A DNA stretch of 64,000 nucleotides, taken from Pseudomonas sp. UBA1879 (GTDB taxonomy: Bacteria > Pseudomonadota > Gammaproteobacteria > Pseudomonadales > Pseudomonadaceae). The notes under the pieces are model-generated. The model worked only from the letters and a program-made list of their open reading frames with translations, did not search any database and was not told the origin of the DNA. This document shows positions 17,817 through 27,151 of this stretch, one piece after another. Location of the stretch: positions 1 to 64,000 of the forward strand of contig NZ_DDHJ01000001.1 of the NCBI RefSeq assembly GCF_002338065.1. Reading direction: 5' to 3'. A program made the translations under genes and the position numbers. How positions within the stretch are numbered: position 1 is the stretch's first letter; every line of letters begins with the position of its first letter.

Positions 17817-18704
17817 ATGCCTTCGGATTTACTCACCCTCAGCAGCGGACGACTGTTTCGTCTGGCCATCGGTTCGGTGTTGCTTTTGGTTGGCACCGGG
17901 CTGCTCATCGCCCAAGGGCTGACGTGGCTGAGCCTCGAGCCCCGCATGCTGAGGGCGCTGGAAGGTGGGGCGTTATGTGCACTGGGCACGGCGCTCGGTG
18001 CGGTGCCGGTGTTAGTGATTCGTGGGATGCCGGTGAAGGTGTCCGACGGGTTGCTGGGTTTCGGCGCGGGGATCATGCTCGCGGCGACCGCGTTTTCGTT
18101 GATTGTGCCAGGCTTGAGCGCGGCACACGATCTGGGCTTTTCGCCTTGGGGCGCGGGTGCGCTGGTCAGTGGCGGCATTCTGGTCGGGGCGGTGGGGTTG
18201 TTCATCGTCGACACGCTGGTGTCGCGCGACCCGCAACTGTCTGAGGCCTCGGACAAGCCGGCGATCCCGTCGAATATCTGGCTGTTCGTGATCGCGATCA
18301 TCGCGCATAACATTCCGGAAGGCATGGCGGTGGGCGTGTCGGCAGGGGGCGGCCTGGCCCATGCCGATAGCCTGGCGATGGGTATCGCGTTGCAAGACGT
18401 GCCGGAAGGGCTGGTGATCGCGCTGGTCCTTGCGACGGCGGGGATGTCCCGTCTGAATGCGTTTCTGATCGGCGCGGCATCGGGGCTCGTGGAACCGGTG
18501 TTCGCCGTGCTCTGTGCCTGGCTGGTGGAAATCGCTGCGTTGCTGTTGCCCGTGGGTCTCGCCCTGGCGGCCGGAGCGATGCTGCTGGTGGTGACTCATG
18601 AAATCATCCCCGAATCCCGCCGTAACGGGCACGGCAAAATCGCCAGCTTCGGGCTGCTGGTCGGGTTTTGTCTGATGATGGTGATGGACACGGCGCTGGC
18701 CTGA
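17817..18704 (+). CDS. ZIP-family metal transporter
   Basis: A 295-aa polytopic membrane protein with the ZIP metal-site helices IAHNIPEGMAVGVSAGG (HNxPEG) and LQDVPEGLVIALVL, and about eight membrane segments. ZIP proteins import Zn2+, Mn2+ or Fe2+. It starts 27 bp after sodA, as PA4467 does after sodM, so it is probably co-transcribed under Fur. Manganese supply to Mn-SOD would fit, but that is inference; the metal cannot be read from sequence. Confidence 0.9.
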   Translation: MPSDLLTLSSGRLFRLAIGSVLLLVGTGLLIAQGLTWLSLEPRMLRALEGGALCALGTALGAVPVLVIRGMPVKVSDGLLGFGAGIMLAATAFSLIVPGLSAAHDLGFSPWGAGALVSGGILVGAVGLFIVDTLVSRDPQLSEASDKPAIPSNIWLFVIAIIAHNIPEGMAVGVSAGGGLAHADSLAMGIALQDVPEGLVIALVLATAGMSRLNAFLIGAASGLVEPVFAVLCAWLVEIAALLLPVGLALAAGAMLLVVTHEIIPESRRNGHGKIASFGLLVGFCLMMVMDTALA

Positions 18705-18725
18705 CAGATTAATCGAGTCAACGTT

Positions 18726-18817
18726 CTGTGGGCGTGAGCTTGCTCACGAAGACTGAGCTCCAGGCGCTACATCCTCTAAGGGCGTGACGCCATTCGTGAG
18801 CAAGCGCACTCCCACAG
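18726..18817. repeat. REP pair (REPIN)
   Basis: Inverted arms at 18726-18750 and 18793-18817 (GCGTGAGCTTGCTCACGAA and its near complement) sit between the convergent ZIP and DUF1810 genes. The arms are slightly degenerate. Confidence 0.82.
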
Positions 18818-18821
18818 GCGT

Positions 18822-19268
18822 TTACCTGGCCGGCGTCTGTTGAGTTTTTTCGATTCGAGACACGGTCGCCGTATCCGGCTTGCCCCCGAAAAACCCGTCG
18901 ATGACTTCCTGAAATACCCCAGGCTGCGGGGCGACACGGGCAAACAGCGTCATGCTCGAACGCAACTTCACGTCATCCGGCGCGCCCATGATCTCGGTGG
19001 CACTGCGATGCTTCCACTGTAATAACGCGCGACAGCAGCTTTCCAGCCGAGCGCCCAGACTGGGGTGATGAAGGTAGGCCAGCGCCTCTTCGCGTCCGGA
19101 AATGCCATAGCGCTGCGCCATCTCGCTATGCCCCAGGCCCTTCAACTGGGGAAAGATGAACCACATCCAGTGACTGCGCTTGCGCCCGTTACGCAACTCC
19201 GACAGGGCGCGCTCGAAGATGGGCTCCTGTGCATCGAGAAAACGTTGCAGATCGTATTCGTCGTTCAT
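18822..19268 (-). CDS. DUF1810 family protein
   Basis: The 148-aa cytoplasmic protein starts MNDEYDLQRFLDAQEP and contains RKRSHWMWFIFPQLKGLG and MQRYG-like AQRYGISGREEALAYL, the hallmarks of the DUF1810 family. The family has no firm biochemical role. Fourteen extra in-frame residues upstream are rejected because the family N-terminus starts at 19268. It is a single gene facing the ZIP gene. Confidence 0.85.
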   Translation of the reverse strand: MNDEYDLQRFLDAQEPIFERALSELRNGRKRSHWMWFIFPQLKGLGHSEMAQRYGISGREEALAYLHHPSLGARLESCCRALLQWKHRSATEIMGAPDDVKLRSSMTLFARVAPQPGVFQEVIDGFFGGKPDTATVSRIEKTQQTPAR

Positions 19269-19423
19269 GTCGAAGTCTCCCGCATCGTTCCGCCATGGTT
19301 GGCGAGGCATAACGTGTATGACTGCGGTGAGTCGCAGGGTTCCGAGGGATTCAACCTTATTGTCCGCAGGGGAATAAAAACCCTTATAATCCTGCGCCTA
19401 TTTTTCCTGATGCGAGAATCGCC

Positions 19424-19762
19424 GTGAGCTTACCGCCGTGCCCCAAATGCAATTCCGAATACACCTACGAGGACGGCACCCAGTTCGTCTGCCCGGAATG
19501 CGCCCACGAGTGGTCGGCCGACGGCGCGGCTGACGCCAGCGACGACGTGAAAATCATCAAAGATGCGGTGGGCAATACGCTGCAAGACGGCGACACCGTC
19601 ACCGTCATCAAAGACCTGAAAGTCAAAGGCTCGTCGCTGGTGGTCAAGGTCGGCACCAAAGTCAAAAACATCCGCCTTGTCGACGGCGATCACGACATCG
19701 ACTGCAAAATCGACGGCATCGGCGCCATGAAGCTGAAGTCGGAGTTCGTCAAGAAGGGCTGA
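19424..19762 (+). CDS. yjdM: YjdM (PhnA-type) zinc-ribbon protein
   Basis: The 112-aa protein has an N-terminal zinc ribbon, CPKCNSEYTYEDGTQFVCPEC, and a C-terminal beta domain (DGDTVTVIKDLKVKGSSLVVKVGTKV). This is the family once called PhnA of the alkylphosphonate operon; it is not the phosphonoacetate hydrolase, and its role is unclear. The start is a GTG at 19424. REP elements follow the stop. Confidence 0.92.
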   Translation: MSLPPCPKCNSEYTYEDGTQFVCPECAHEWSADGAADASDDVKIIKDAVGNTLQDGDTVTVIKDLKVKGSSLVVKVGTKVKNIRLVDGDHDIDCKIDGIGAMKLKSEFVKKG

Positions 19763-19783
19763 CCTCCCGGCTGAGGTGCAACG

Positions 19784-20127
19784 CCTGTGAGAGCCGCCTT
19801 GGTGGCGAAAGCCGTGAGTCAGTCGACTCCTTTGTATCTGACCCAGCGCTTTCGCCAGCAAGCCGGCTCCCACAACGTCGGTTGCAGATTTTATGACCTC
19901 TGCAAAGCTCCTGCGGGAGCCGCCTTGGTGGCGAATGCGCGCATCAGAGTACTGGGAAGAAAACGCGGCGTTCGACGCCATGCATATCCTCTGTAGGCGC
20001 GTGGCTTGTCCCGCGATCTGCCGGGGACCGGCAGCAACCCCTAACCATGCATTGTGTCCGGTACACCGCGTTTGCAGGTTTTACGACGGGTTCCCCGCCG
20101 ATCGCGGGACAAGCCACGCTCCTACAG
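19784..20127. repeat. REP cluster: two doublets and one single unit
   Basis: The 377-bp gap between yjdM and the kinase gene is nearly all REP DNA. A GAGCCGCCTTGGTGGCGAA / TTCGCCAGCAAGCCGGCTC pair spans 19784-19875, a single GAGCCGCCTTGGTGGCGAA unit lies at 19911-19937, and a third type (GCGTGGCTTGTCCCGCGAT and its complement) is at 19991-20017 and 20100-20127. I see no gene here. Confidence 0.88.
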
Positions 20128-20139
20128 ATTACTGCCGAC

Positions 20140-21504
20140 TCAACACGGCAAATTCATCCCGAACGTGTTCTCCCCCCGCTCGCTGCGCGCAAATACGGTA
20201 CCGCCGTGCATCAGTGCAATCGCTTTGACGATCGCCAGCCCCAGTCCATGATTCGCGCCGCTGTTGCTGCGTGAGGCGTCGACCCGGTAGAACCGTTCGA
20301 AGAGTTTCGGCAGGTGTTCACCGGAAATCTGCGCGCCGGGATTGGTCACTCCGATGCTCACATGGTCCCCCTCATTCAGAATGTCCACATGAATGACCTG
20401 TCCCGGCGAGGTGTGCTGTACGGCGTTGTGCAGCAGGTTGATCAGCGCGCGGCGCAGGTGGGCTTTTTCGATGGGGGCGCTGGCATCGCCGCGCACCTGA
20501 ACCTGCACCTGAGCGTCTTCGAGGATAAAGTCCAGATAATCCAGGGTCGTCGCCACTTCCTCGGCCAACGACGCTTCGGTCAATGCCGTGGCCTTGCTGC
20601 CTTGGTCGGCACTGGCCAAAAACAGCATGTCGTTGATGATCGAGCGCAGCCGCTCCAGCTCTTCAAGGTTGGATTGCAGCACTTCGAAATAATGCTCGGC
20701 GGACCGCCCTCGGGTCAGCGCGACTTGGGTCTGGCCGATGAGGTTGGTCAGCGGCGAGCGCAGTTCGTGGGCAACGTCGGCGTTGAACGATTCCAGCCGA
20801 GAATACGCGTGCTCGACCCGTTCCAGCGTCGAGTTGAAGGAGGTCACGAATTGATCCAGTTCGGGCGGCAGCGATGACAATTGCAGCCGACCCGACAACC
20901 GCGGCGGCGCCAGCTTGCGGGCTTCCAGCGAGAGGTTGAGCAGCGGCTTGAGACCGATGCGCGCCACCCAGTAACCCAAGGCCGATGCCAGGGCGATGCC
21001 GATGGCGGCCAGACTGATCAACGCGATCAGCAGCGAATGCTGGGTTTGCCAGAACGTCTCGGTGTCGATGGCGGTGAGGAAGCGCAGGGGAGGGCGCTGG
21101 TCCTTCGCCGGAAACTCGCTGACCAGTACTTTGAACGGGTAATCGTGGTCGTTCAGGTTCAGGTCGCGCATGCCCAACGGACCTTTGGCGAAGGCGCGAA
21201 TCTGGGCGTCGGGGTTGCCGAACTCGTAGGTTGGGTTATCGCTGACGACCCAGAAGCGCAAACGCTTGTCCTCTTCGCTGAGGAGTCTGAGCTTGGTGCT
21301 GAGTTTGCCCCAATGCTCCAGGTCACCGAAGCGCTGAACCTGCGACTCCAGCACGCTGTAACGCGCATCGACTTCGGCCTCCGGCAGCAGGCCCAGGCCT
21401 TTGTCCACTTGCAAATACAACGCCCAGCCGATCAGCAGAAACACCAGCAGCGCCACGAGGGCGAACATGCCACTCAGGCGCAGGGCGATGGAGTTACTCG
21501 CCAC
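20140..21504 (-). CDS. Two-component sensor histidine kinase
   Basis: The 454-aa kinase has two membrane segments (FALVALLVFLLIGWALYL and SLLIALISLAAIGIALASALGYWVA), a ~140-aa periplasmic sensor between them, a HAMP-type linker, the H box FNADVAHELRSPLTNL, the N box RRALINLLHNAVQHT and the G box NHGLGLAIVKAIALMHGG. It resembles the CopS/CusS heavy-metal sensor group. The GTG start at 21504 has GGAG 9 nt upstream and overlaps the response-regulator gene by 11 bp. The ligand is unknown. It is last in an operon with the RND pump. Confidence 0.93.
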   Translation of the reverse strand: MASNSIALRLSGMFALVALLVFLLIGWALYLQVDKGLGLLPEAEVDARYSVLESQVQRFGDLEHWGKLSTKLRLLSEEDKRLRFWVVSDNPTYEFGNPDAQIRAFAKGPLGMRDLNLNDHDYPFKVLVSEFPAKDQRPPLRFLTAIDTETFWQTQHSLLIALISLAAIGIALASALGYWVARIGLKPLLNLSLEARKLAPPRLSGRLQLSSLPPELDQFVTSFNSTLERVEHAYSRLESFNADVAHELRSPLTNLIGQTQVALTRGRSAEHYFEVLQSNLEELERLRSIINDMLFLASADQGSKATALTEASLAEEVATTLDYLDFILEDAQVQVQVRGDASAPIEKAHLRRALINLLHNAVQHTSPGQVIHVDILNEGDHVSIGVTNPGAQISGEHLPKLFERFYRVDASRSNSGANHGLGLAIVKAIALMHGGTVFARSERGENTFGMNLPC

Positions 21505-22171
21505 GACGGCTCTCCAAGACGTAACCCATGCCACGAATGGTGTGCAGCAATTTCTGTTCGAACGGCCCGTCCAGCTTGGCGCGCAGGCGTTTGATCGCAA
21601 CCTCGACGACATTGGCGTCGCTGTCGAAATTGATGTCCCAGACCATTTCGGCAATCGACGTCTTGGAAAGGATTTGCCCCTGTCGCCGGGCCAGCACGCT
21701 GAGCAGCGAGAACTCCTTGGCCGTTAAGTCCAGACGCGAGCCGGAGCGCGTAGCCTTGCGACTGATGAGATCGATCCACAGGTCAGCGATGCTGATCTGC
21801 ACTGGCTCGTGGCCACCGCTGCGCCGGGTCAACGCTTGCAGGCGCGCCACCAACTCCAGAAAGGAAAACGGCTTGCCGAGATAATCATCGGCCCCTTCGC
21901 GCAGGCCGCGAATGCGGTCGTCGACGTTTTCCCGGGCGGTGAGCATGATCACCGGGGTCTGCTTGCGCGCACGCAGGGCACGCAACACGCCATAACCGTC
22001 GAGGCCGGGCAGCATGACGTCGAGGATGATCACCGCGTAATCGCTTTCCAACGCCATGTGCAAGCCTTCAATCCCTTCCCGGGCAACGTCCGTGGTGTAC
22101 CCCTGTTCGGTCAGACCCCGGTGCAGGTAGTCAGCAGTTTTTTCTTCGTCTTCGATAATCAGGACACGCAT
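21494..22171 (-). CDS. OmpR-family response regulator
   Basis: The 225-aa regulator has a receiver domain with acidic pocket EDEE (8-10), phosphoacceptor Asp51 (VIILDVMLPG), Thr in MLTAREN, then a winged-helix domain (DLTAKEFSLLSVLARRQGQILSKTSIAEMVWDINFDSDANVVEVAIKRL, residues ~155-205, quoted by key block). The group is CopR/CusR/IrlR. It lies 40 bp behind the pump gene and is coupled to the kinase. It probably controls this pump operon. Confidence 0.94.
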   Translation of the reverse strand: MRVLIIEDEEKTADYLHRGLTEQGYTTDVAREGIEGLHMALESDYAVIILDVMLPGLDGYGVLRALRARKQTPVIMLTARENVDDRIRGLREGADDYLGKPFSFLELVARLQALTRRSGGHEPVQISIADLWIDLISRKATRSGSRLDLTAKEFSLLSVLARRQGQILSKTSIAEMVWDINFDSDANVVEVAIKRLRAKLDGPFEQKLLHTIRGMGYVLESRRGE

Positions 22172-22211
22172 GGGTGCATTCTCAAGGCTGCGGTGCTCGC
22201 GACGGTGCTGC

Positions 22212-25200
22212 TCACTTTTCGGCGACGAGCAACGCTGCCGTTTTCTTGTTCGTTGAAGGTGCGGTGGGTGTCACGGTCGGATGCCTGCGGTGGAAGATTC
22301 GTTCCAGCTGCAGGTAGATGACCGGCGTGGTGAACAGCGTCAGCGCCTGACTCACCAGCAAGCCGCCCACCACCGCGATGCCCAACGGCTGACGCAGCTC
22401 TGCACCCACACCATAGCCAAGCATCAGCGGCAGGGCACCGAGCAAGGCTGCCAACGTGGTCATGATGATCGGCCGGAAACGCGTCACGCAGGCTTCATAA
22501 ATAGCGTCGTGCGGCGACAGGCCGCGCTGGCGTTGCCCCTCCAGCGCGAAGTCCACCAGCAGGATGCCGTTCTTCTTGACGATGCCGATCAGCAACACGA
22601 TGCCGATCAGGCCCATGATCGAGAAATCCTGACCCATCAACCACAGCAGCAACAGCGCACCGATACCCGCCGAAGGTAGGGTCGAAATGATCGTCAGCGG
22701 GTGAACGAAGCTTTCGTACAGCACGCCGAGGATGATGTACACCGCCACCAGCGCCGCCAGAATCAGCCACGGCTGGTTGGCCAGCGAACTCTGGAAGGCC
22801 TGAGCTGCGCCCTGAAAATTGCCGATGATCGAGGATGGCATGCCGATTTCGGTCTTCGCTTGATCGAGGATCTGCACTGCGTCACCCAGCGCCACGCCTG
22901 CCGACAGGTTGAACGACAGATTCGCCGCCGGGAACATGCCGTCGTGGGCGATCGACAGCGGCCCCATCTTCGGCGCACCGACCTTGGCCAGCGCCGACAG
23001 CGGCACCATGTCGTTGGTCAGCGGCGAGCGCAGGTAGAAGTAATTCAGGCTCTCGGCCTTGCCGCGCTGCGACGGGTCGAGTTCGAGGATGACTTTGTAC
23101 TGGTTGATGTCGGTCTGGTATTCGTTGATCTGTCGCTGACCGAAGGCGTCGTACAGGGCCTGATCGACGTCCGCCGTGGTCAGGCCAAAACGCGCGGCGG
23201 CGCTGCGGTCGATGTCCAGATGCGTGACGCTGCCCCCCAGTTGCAGGTCGTTGGACAGGTCACGAAACGCCGGGATCGATTTCAGTTTTTCCGTGAGCTT
23301 TTGCGTCCATTCGTTGAGCAGGGCACCGTTGTTGCTCTTCAGCACATATTGATACTGCGCGCGGCTCGGGCCGGAACTCAGGTTGATGTCCTGACCGGCG
23401 CGCAGGTACAGCACGATGCCCGGAATTTTCGCCAGTTTGGGGCGGATGCGGTCAATGAACTGGCTCGCCGACACGTCGCGGTCCTCACGGTCTTTCAGCG
23501 CGATCCACACCCGGCCGTTGGCGATGGTCTGGTTGCTGCCGCTGACGCCCACCGAGTGCGAGAAGGCTTTGACGGCCGGGTCGGCACCGATGATCTTCGC
23601 CAACTGTTTGTGTTTCTCGACCATGTCCGGGTAGGAAATGTCCGCAGCCGCTTCGCTGGTGCCTAGCACCATGCCGGTGTCCTGAACCGGGAAGAAGCCC
23701 TTGGGAATCAGCACATAGCCCGCCACAGCCAGCACCAGGGTCAGGCCGAAGATACCCAGCATCAGACGCTGATGGGCAAGCGCGTAACGTACGCCGCGCG
23801 CGTAATGCGCCAGCAGGCGCTCGCCGAAGCCGGGGTTGGCGTGGGCATCATGTTTCGGCGCGCGCATGAACAGCGCCGCCAGCGTCGGCGCGAGGGTCAG
23901 TGACACCATCACCGAAATCAGAATGGTCGATGTCGCCGTTAGCGCGAATTCCTTGAACAATCGCCCGACCACGCCGCCCATGAATAGCAGCGGGATGAAC
24001 GCGGCAATCAACGAGAAACTGATCGACACCACGGTAAAGCCAATCTCACCGGCGCCTTTGATCGCGGCCTCGCGCATGCTTTCGCCCGCTTCGAGGTGTC
24101 GGTGAATGTTTTCCACCACCACGATGGCGTCGTCCACCACAAAGCCGACCGCCACCACGATCGCCACCAGCGTCAGGTTATTGAGGCTGAAACCGAGGAC
24201 GTACATCAGCGCGAAACTGGCCACCAGCGACACACCAAGCACAGCGGTCACGATCAGGGTGGCCGAGAGTTGACGCAGAAACAGCGCCATCACCGCGATC
24301 ACCAGCACGATGGCGATCAAAAGCGTCATTTCCACTTCGTGCAGCGAGGCCCGAATGGTTTTGGTGCGGTCGCTGAGTACCATAACCTCCACCGACGCCG
24401 GGAGCATTTCCTGCAAACGCGGCAACTCGCCGAGCACCCGATCCACGGTCTCGACAATGTTGGCGCCGGGCTGCCGGAAGACCACGATGTTCACGCCTTG
24501 CTGATCCCCGGACCAGGCGTTGACGTAAGCGTTTTCTGCGCCATCGACGACTTTCGCCACATCGCGCAGGTGAACCGGGGCGCCGTCTTTGTAGGAAACG
24601 ATCAGCTGATCGTAATCCTTTGCGCGAAACAGCTGGTCGTTGGACGCGAGCGTCGAGACGCTGTCTTTGCCGTACAAGGCCCCTTTGGCCAGGTTGAGGC
24701 TGGTCTGTTGCAGTGCAACCCGTAGATCGGCAAGGGTCAGCCCGATGGACGCGAGTTTATCTGACGAGGCCTGCACGCGAATGGCGGGGCGTCGCTGGCC
24801 GGTGATCGCGACTTGGCCGACACCGTTGATCTGACTCAACTGACGGGCGAGAAGGGATTCAGTGACATCGCTCAGTTCGGTGGCAGGCATCAGGTTAGAA
24901 CTGACGCTGAGGATCAGCACGGGGCTGTCCGCCGGATTGACTTTGCGCCAGGTCGGCGCCGTCGGCAGGTCTTTGGGCAGTCGCCCCGACGCGGTATTGA
25001 TGGCAGCTTGCACTTCTTGCGCAGCGGTGTCGATACTCTTGTTCAGCACGAATTGCAGGGTCAGGTTGGTCGAGCCCAACGCGCTGCTGGATGTCATTTG
25101 AGTCATGCCGGGAATGGCACTGAACTGCACTTCCAGCGGCGTGGCCACCGAGGACGCCATGGTTTCCGGGCTGGCCCCGGGCAACGTGGCCGAGACCTGA

Positions 25201-25346
25201 ATCGTCGGAAATTCCGCTTCCGGCAGCGGCGCCACCGGCAGGCGCGGGAAGGCGATGCAACCCAGTAGCACCAGCGCGAAGGTCAGCAGAACCGTGGCGA
25301 TCGGGTGATTCACGCACCACGCGGAAATCGAACCGTGGCCCTTCAT
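22212..25346 (-). CDS. RND efflux transporter (MdtB/MdtC/MuxB-like)
   Basis: The 1044-aa inner-membrane proton-driven pump has the HAE1 RND layout: an N-terminal transmembrane helix, two large periplasmic loops and 12 membrane helices. TM4 holds the proton-relay acids in VGFVVDDAIVVVENIHRHLE. The N-terminus (NHPIATVLLTFALVLLG) and GFFPVQDTGM are typical of the MdtBC/MuxBC branch rather than AcrB/MexB, and by motif it is a drug-type, not a heavy-metal CusA-type, pump. The ATG overlaps the upstream gene's stop (ATGA). No outer-membrane channel gene is nearby. Confidence 0.94.
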   Translation of the reverse strand: MKGHGSISAWCVNHPIATVLLTFALVLLGCIAFPRLPVAPLPEAEFPTIQVSATLPGASPETMASSVATPLEVQFSAIPGMTQMTSSSALGSTNLTLQFVLNKSIDTAAQEVQAAINTASGRLPKDLPTAPTWRKVNPADSPVLILSVSSNLMPATELSDVTESLLARQLSQINGVGQVAITGQRRPAIRVQASSDKLASIGLTLADLRVALQQTSLNLAKGALYGKDSVSTLASNDQLFRAKDYDQLIVSYKDGAPVHLRDVAKVVDGAENAYVNAWSGDQQGVNIVVFRQPGANIVETVDRVLGELPRLQEMLPASVEVMVLSDRTKTIRASLHEVEMTLLIAIVLVIAVMALFLRQLSATLIVTAVLGVSLVASFALMYVLGFSLNNLTLVAIVVAVGFVVDDAIVVVENIHRHLEAGESMREAAIKGAGEIGFTVVSISFSLIAAFIPLLFMGGVVGRLFKEFALTATSTILISVMVSLTLAPTLAALFMRAPKHDAHANPGFGERLLAHYARGVRYALAHQRLMLGIFGLTLVLAVAGYVLIPKGFFPVQDTGMVLGTSEAAADISYPDMVEKHKQLAKIIGADPAVKAFSHSVGVSGSNQTIANGRVWIALKDREDRDVSASQFIDRIRPKLAKIPGIVLYLRAGQDINLSSGPSRAQYQYVLKSNNGALLNEWTQKLTEKLKSIPAFRDLSNDLQLGGSVTHLDIDRSAAARFGLTTADVDQALYDAFGQRQINEYQTDINQYKVILELDPSQRGKAESLNYFYLRSPLTNDMVPLSALAKVGAPKMGPLSIAHDGMFPAANLSFNLSAGVALGDAVQILDQAKTEIGMPSSIIGNFQGAAQAFQSSLANQPWLILAALVAVYIILGVLYESFVHPLTIISTLPSAGIGALLLLWLMGQDFSIMGLIGIVLLIGIVKKNGILLVDFALEGQRQRGLSPHDAIYEACVTRFRPIIMTTLAALLGALPLMLGYGVGAELRQPLGIAVVGGLLVSQALTLFTTPVIYLQLERIFHRRHPTVTPTAPSTNKKTAALLVAEK

Positions 25347-26515
25347 TTCGCGGCTCCCGCCGCGCCCGTGGCAGCATCGGCCAAGGTGTCCACCGGCTGC
25401 GCCTTAATCACTTCGATGCGCGCGCCGTTTTTCAGCCGCGACTGGCCATCGCTGACCAACACGTCATCGGCATTGACGCCACTGATCAGAGTCAGATCGC
25501 TGTCCTGATACAGCACCTTTACCGGGACCACCTCAACGACATCGCCCTTCACGCGGTACACGTAGTGCTGGTCGATGCCCCGTTGCACCACCTGGGGCGG
25601 CACCTTCAATGCATCGCGGTCGATGGCGGTCTGAATGCGTACGGTGACCAACTGACCGGGCCAGAGTTTTTCGGCCGCGTTATTGAACACGGCTTTGGCG
25701 CGGATGGTGCCCGTGGTGGCGGTCACCTGATTGTCAATCAACGTCAGTTTGCCCTCGCCCAAAAGCGTGCCTGTCGCACCTTCGCCCATGTACGCATTGA
25801 CTTTGGCGGGATCAGGCGATGCCAACAGGTCGTGCAACGTCGGAAGCATCTGTTGCGGCAGTGAAAACTCCACCGACACCGGGTCGATCTGGGTCACTGA
25901 AAACAGGCCGGTGGCATCGCTCACCCGTAGGAAGTTGCCTTCATCCACGTTGCGAATGCCGACGCGCCCTGTCACCGGGGAGCGAATCTGCGTGAAAGAC
26001 AGTTGAACCTGCGAAGCGTTGATCGAGGCCTGATTGCCCAGCACCGTGGCCTTCAACTGATTGACCAGCGCCTGCTGCTGATCGAATTGCTGCCTGGAAA
26101 TGCTGTTGTCGACGGTCAGCAGCTTGTAGCGTTTGAGGTCCACCTCTGCCACGTCCAGCTGCGCCTGGCTCTGGCTCAACTGCGCCTTGGCCTGTTCGAG
26201 GGCTGCGCGAATGGAGCGGTCGTCGATAGTGGCCAGCAAATCGCCGGTCTTGACCTGCTGCCCTTCCTTCACCGCCAGTCGGGTCAGGATGCCGTCGACC
26301 TGGGTGCGAATCACCACGCTCTGCAGCGAGAGCACCGAGCCGATGCCGGTCATGTAACGGGGCACGTCCTGCCTGACCACATGAATGACCTGAACGGGCA
26401 CTGCCGTTGGAGCACTGACTTTTTTCTCCACAGGACGTTTGACTGCCCAGATGCCGACCGCAACCAGCACCACAAGAACAGCAACGCCTAGCACAGATTT
26501 TTTACGGTTGGGCAT
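25343..26515 (-). CDS. RND periplasmic adaptor (membrane fusion protein, MdtA-like)
   Basis: The 390-aa adaptor has an N-terminal membrane anchor (VLGVAVLVVLVAVGIWAV), a lipoyl half-motif (VDGILTRLAVKEGQQVKTGDLLATID), an alpha-helical hairpin with coiled coil (ALEQAKAQLSQSQAQLDVAEVDL) and the second lipoyl half IRSPVTGRVGIRNVDEG. It links the pump to an outer-membrane channel. No lipobox Cys is present, unlike MexA. It is the first gene of the operon; the ~266 bp upstream must carry its promoter. Confidence 0.95.
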   Translation of the reverse strand: MPNRKKSVLGVAVLVVLVAVGIWAVKRPVEKKVSAPTAVPVQVIHVVRQDVPRYMTGIGSVLSLQSVVIRTQVDGILTRLAVKEGQQVKTGDLLATIDDRSIRAALEQAKAQLSQSQAQLDVAEVDLKRYKLLTVDNSISRQQFDQQQALVNQLKATVLGNQASINASQVQLSFTQIRSPVTGRVGIRNVDEGNFLRVSDATGLFSVTQIDPVSVEFSLPQQMLPTLHDLLASPDPAKVNAYMGEGATGTLLGEGKLTLIDNQVTATTGTIRAKAVFNNAAEKLWPGQLVTVRIQTAIDRDALKVPPQVVQRGIDQHYVYRVKGDVVEVVPVKVLYQDSDLTLISGVNADDVLVSDGQSRLKNGARIEVIKAQPVDTLADAATGAAGAAK

Positions 26516-26603
26516 ACAGATATAACGCCAGCGAAAAAGTGAGAAACGGACAATTGACCGCTTCTTTATAAACCTTCGACCCGGTCAGCAGAATGACTGC
26601 TGC

Positions 26604-26619
26604 CTGTCAATATTGTCAG
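26604..26619. promoter_or_regulatory. Imperfect palindrome upstream of the efflux operon
   Basis: CTGTCAATATTGTCAG is a 16-bp imperfect palindrome (one mismatched position in each arm) 89 bp upstream of the adaptor start. It is a candidate site for the operon's response regulator. No match to a specific box can be claimed. The rest of 26516-26781 shows no other clear signal. Confidence 0.3.
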
Positions 26620-26781
26620 CTGCAGAAGGGCGGAGCATGAAGTTGCATCAAGAAAGCGCATCAGATGGCGATAACAAAGGGAGGGAAGGGAATATTCCTA
26701 CAAACAAGTGCCCAAACGTTGGTCCATTGTCGGTGACTCGACTTAACTGTGACAGGCGGGACATCACTCCGGAGTGTAGCG

Positions 26782-27111
26782 ATGAACAGTAAAAAGACAG
26801 TTTCGACGCTTTTTTCTATCGCGTTTATCGGGGCTTTCATGCTGTCTGGCGCAGCGGCCTCTGCACAAGGAAGTGCCCTCATGTTTCACGGACAGCTTGT
26901 CAACGGGGGATGCGAAGCGAAAGTGTCCATGGCGCCAAGTCAACTGCACGATCGCAAGTCCTTGACCGTGAATGCCGGTCTCACCCTGGGGCTGGTCAAT
27001 CATGACGACGCCTGTGAGGGTGCCGCGGTGCCGGTATCCATGGCGTATGTCGAGCAGATCCCGGCCGCGGCCGGTGCGCACAGTGGGGTCGTGACCCTGA
27101 CCTATCAATAA
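26782..27111 (+). CDS. Short pilin-like exported protein
   Basis: The 109-aa product has a signal peptide (MNSKKTVSTLFSIAFIGAFML to about AASA) and a mature part with fimbrial-subunit features: LMFHGQLVNGGCEAKV (first Cys near the N-terminal strand), a second Cys in DDACEG, and a C-terminus GVVTLTYQ like the conserved pilin F/G strand. Subunits normally have 140-200 residues, so about half of the Ig fold is missing. The start has GGAG 8 nt upstream. It has its own terminator and stands before the fimbrial operon. It could be a minor subunit or a terminator subunit, or a shortened remnant. Confidence 0.6.
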   Translation: MNSKKTVSTLFSIAFIGAFMLSGAAASAQGSALMFHGQLVNGGCEAKVSMAPSQLHDRKSLTVNAGLTLGLVNHDDACEGAAVPVSMAYVEQIPAAAGAHSGVVTLTYQ

Positions 27112-27151
27112 CGGCGGCGAACGCGCCAGATCCTGACTTCGCTTCGAACGC

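Noticed and set aside
11365..20127. CRISPR array among the repeated palindromes
   Set aside because: The repeats are inverted REP doublets with irregular spacing, not direct repeats with uniform spacers, and no cas gene is present.
22701..24725. Plus-strand frames inside the RND pump gene (22701-23666, 24096-24725)
   Set aside because: Arg/His/Gln-rich shadow translations of a well-supported minus-strand gene.
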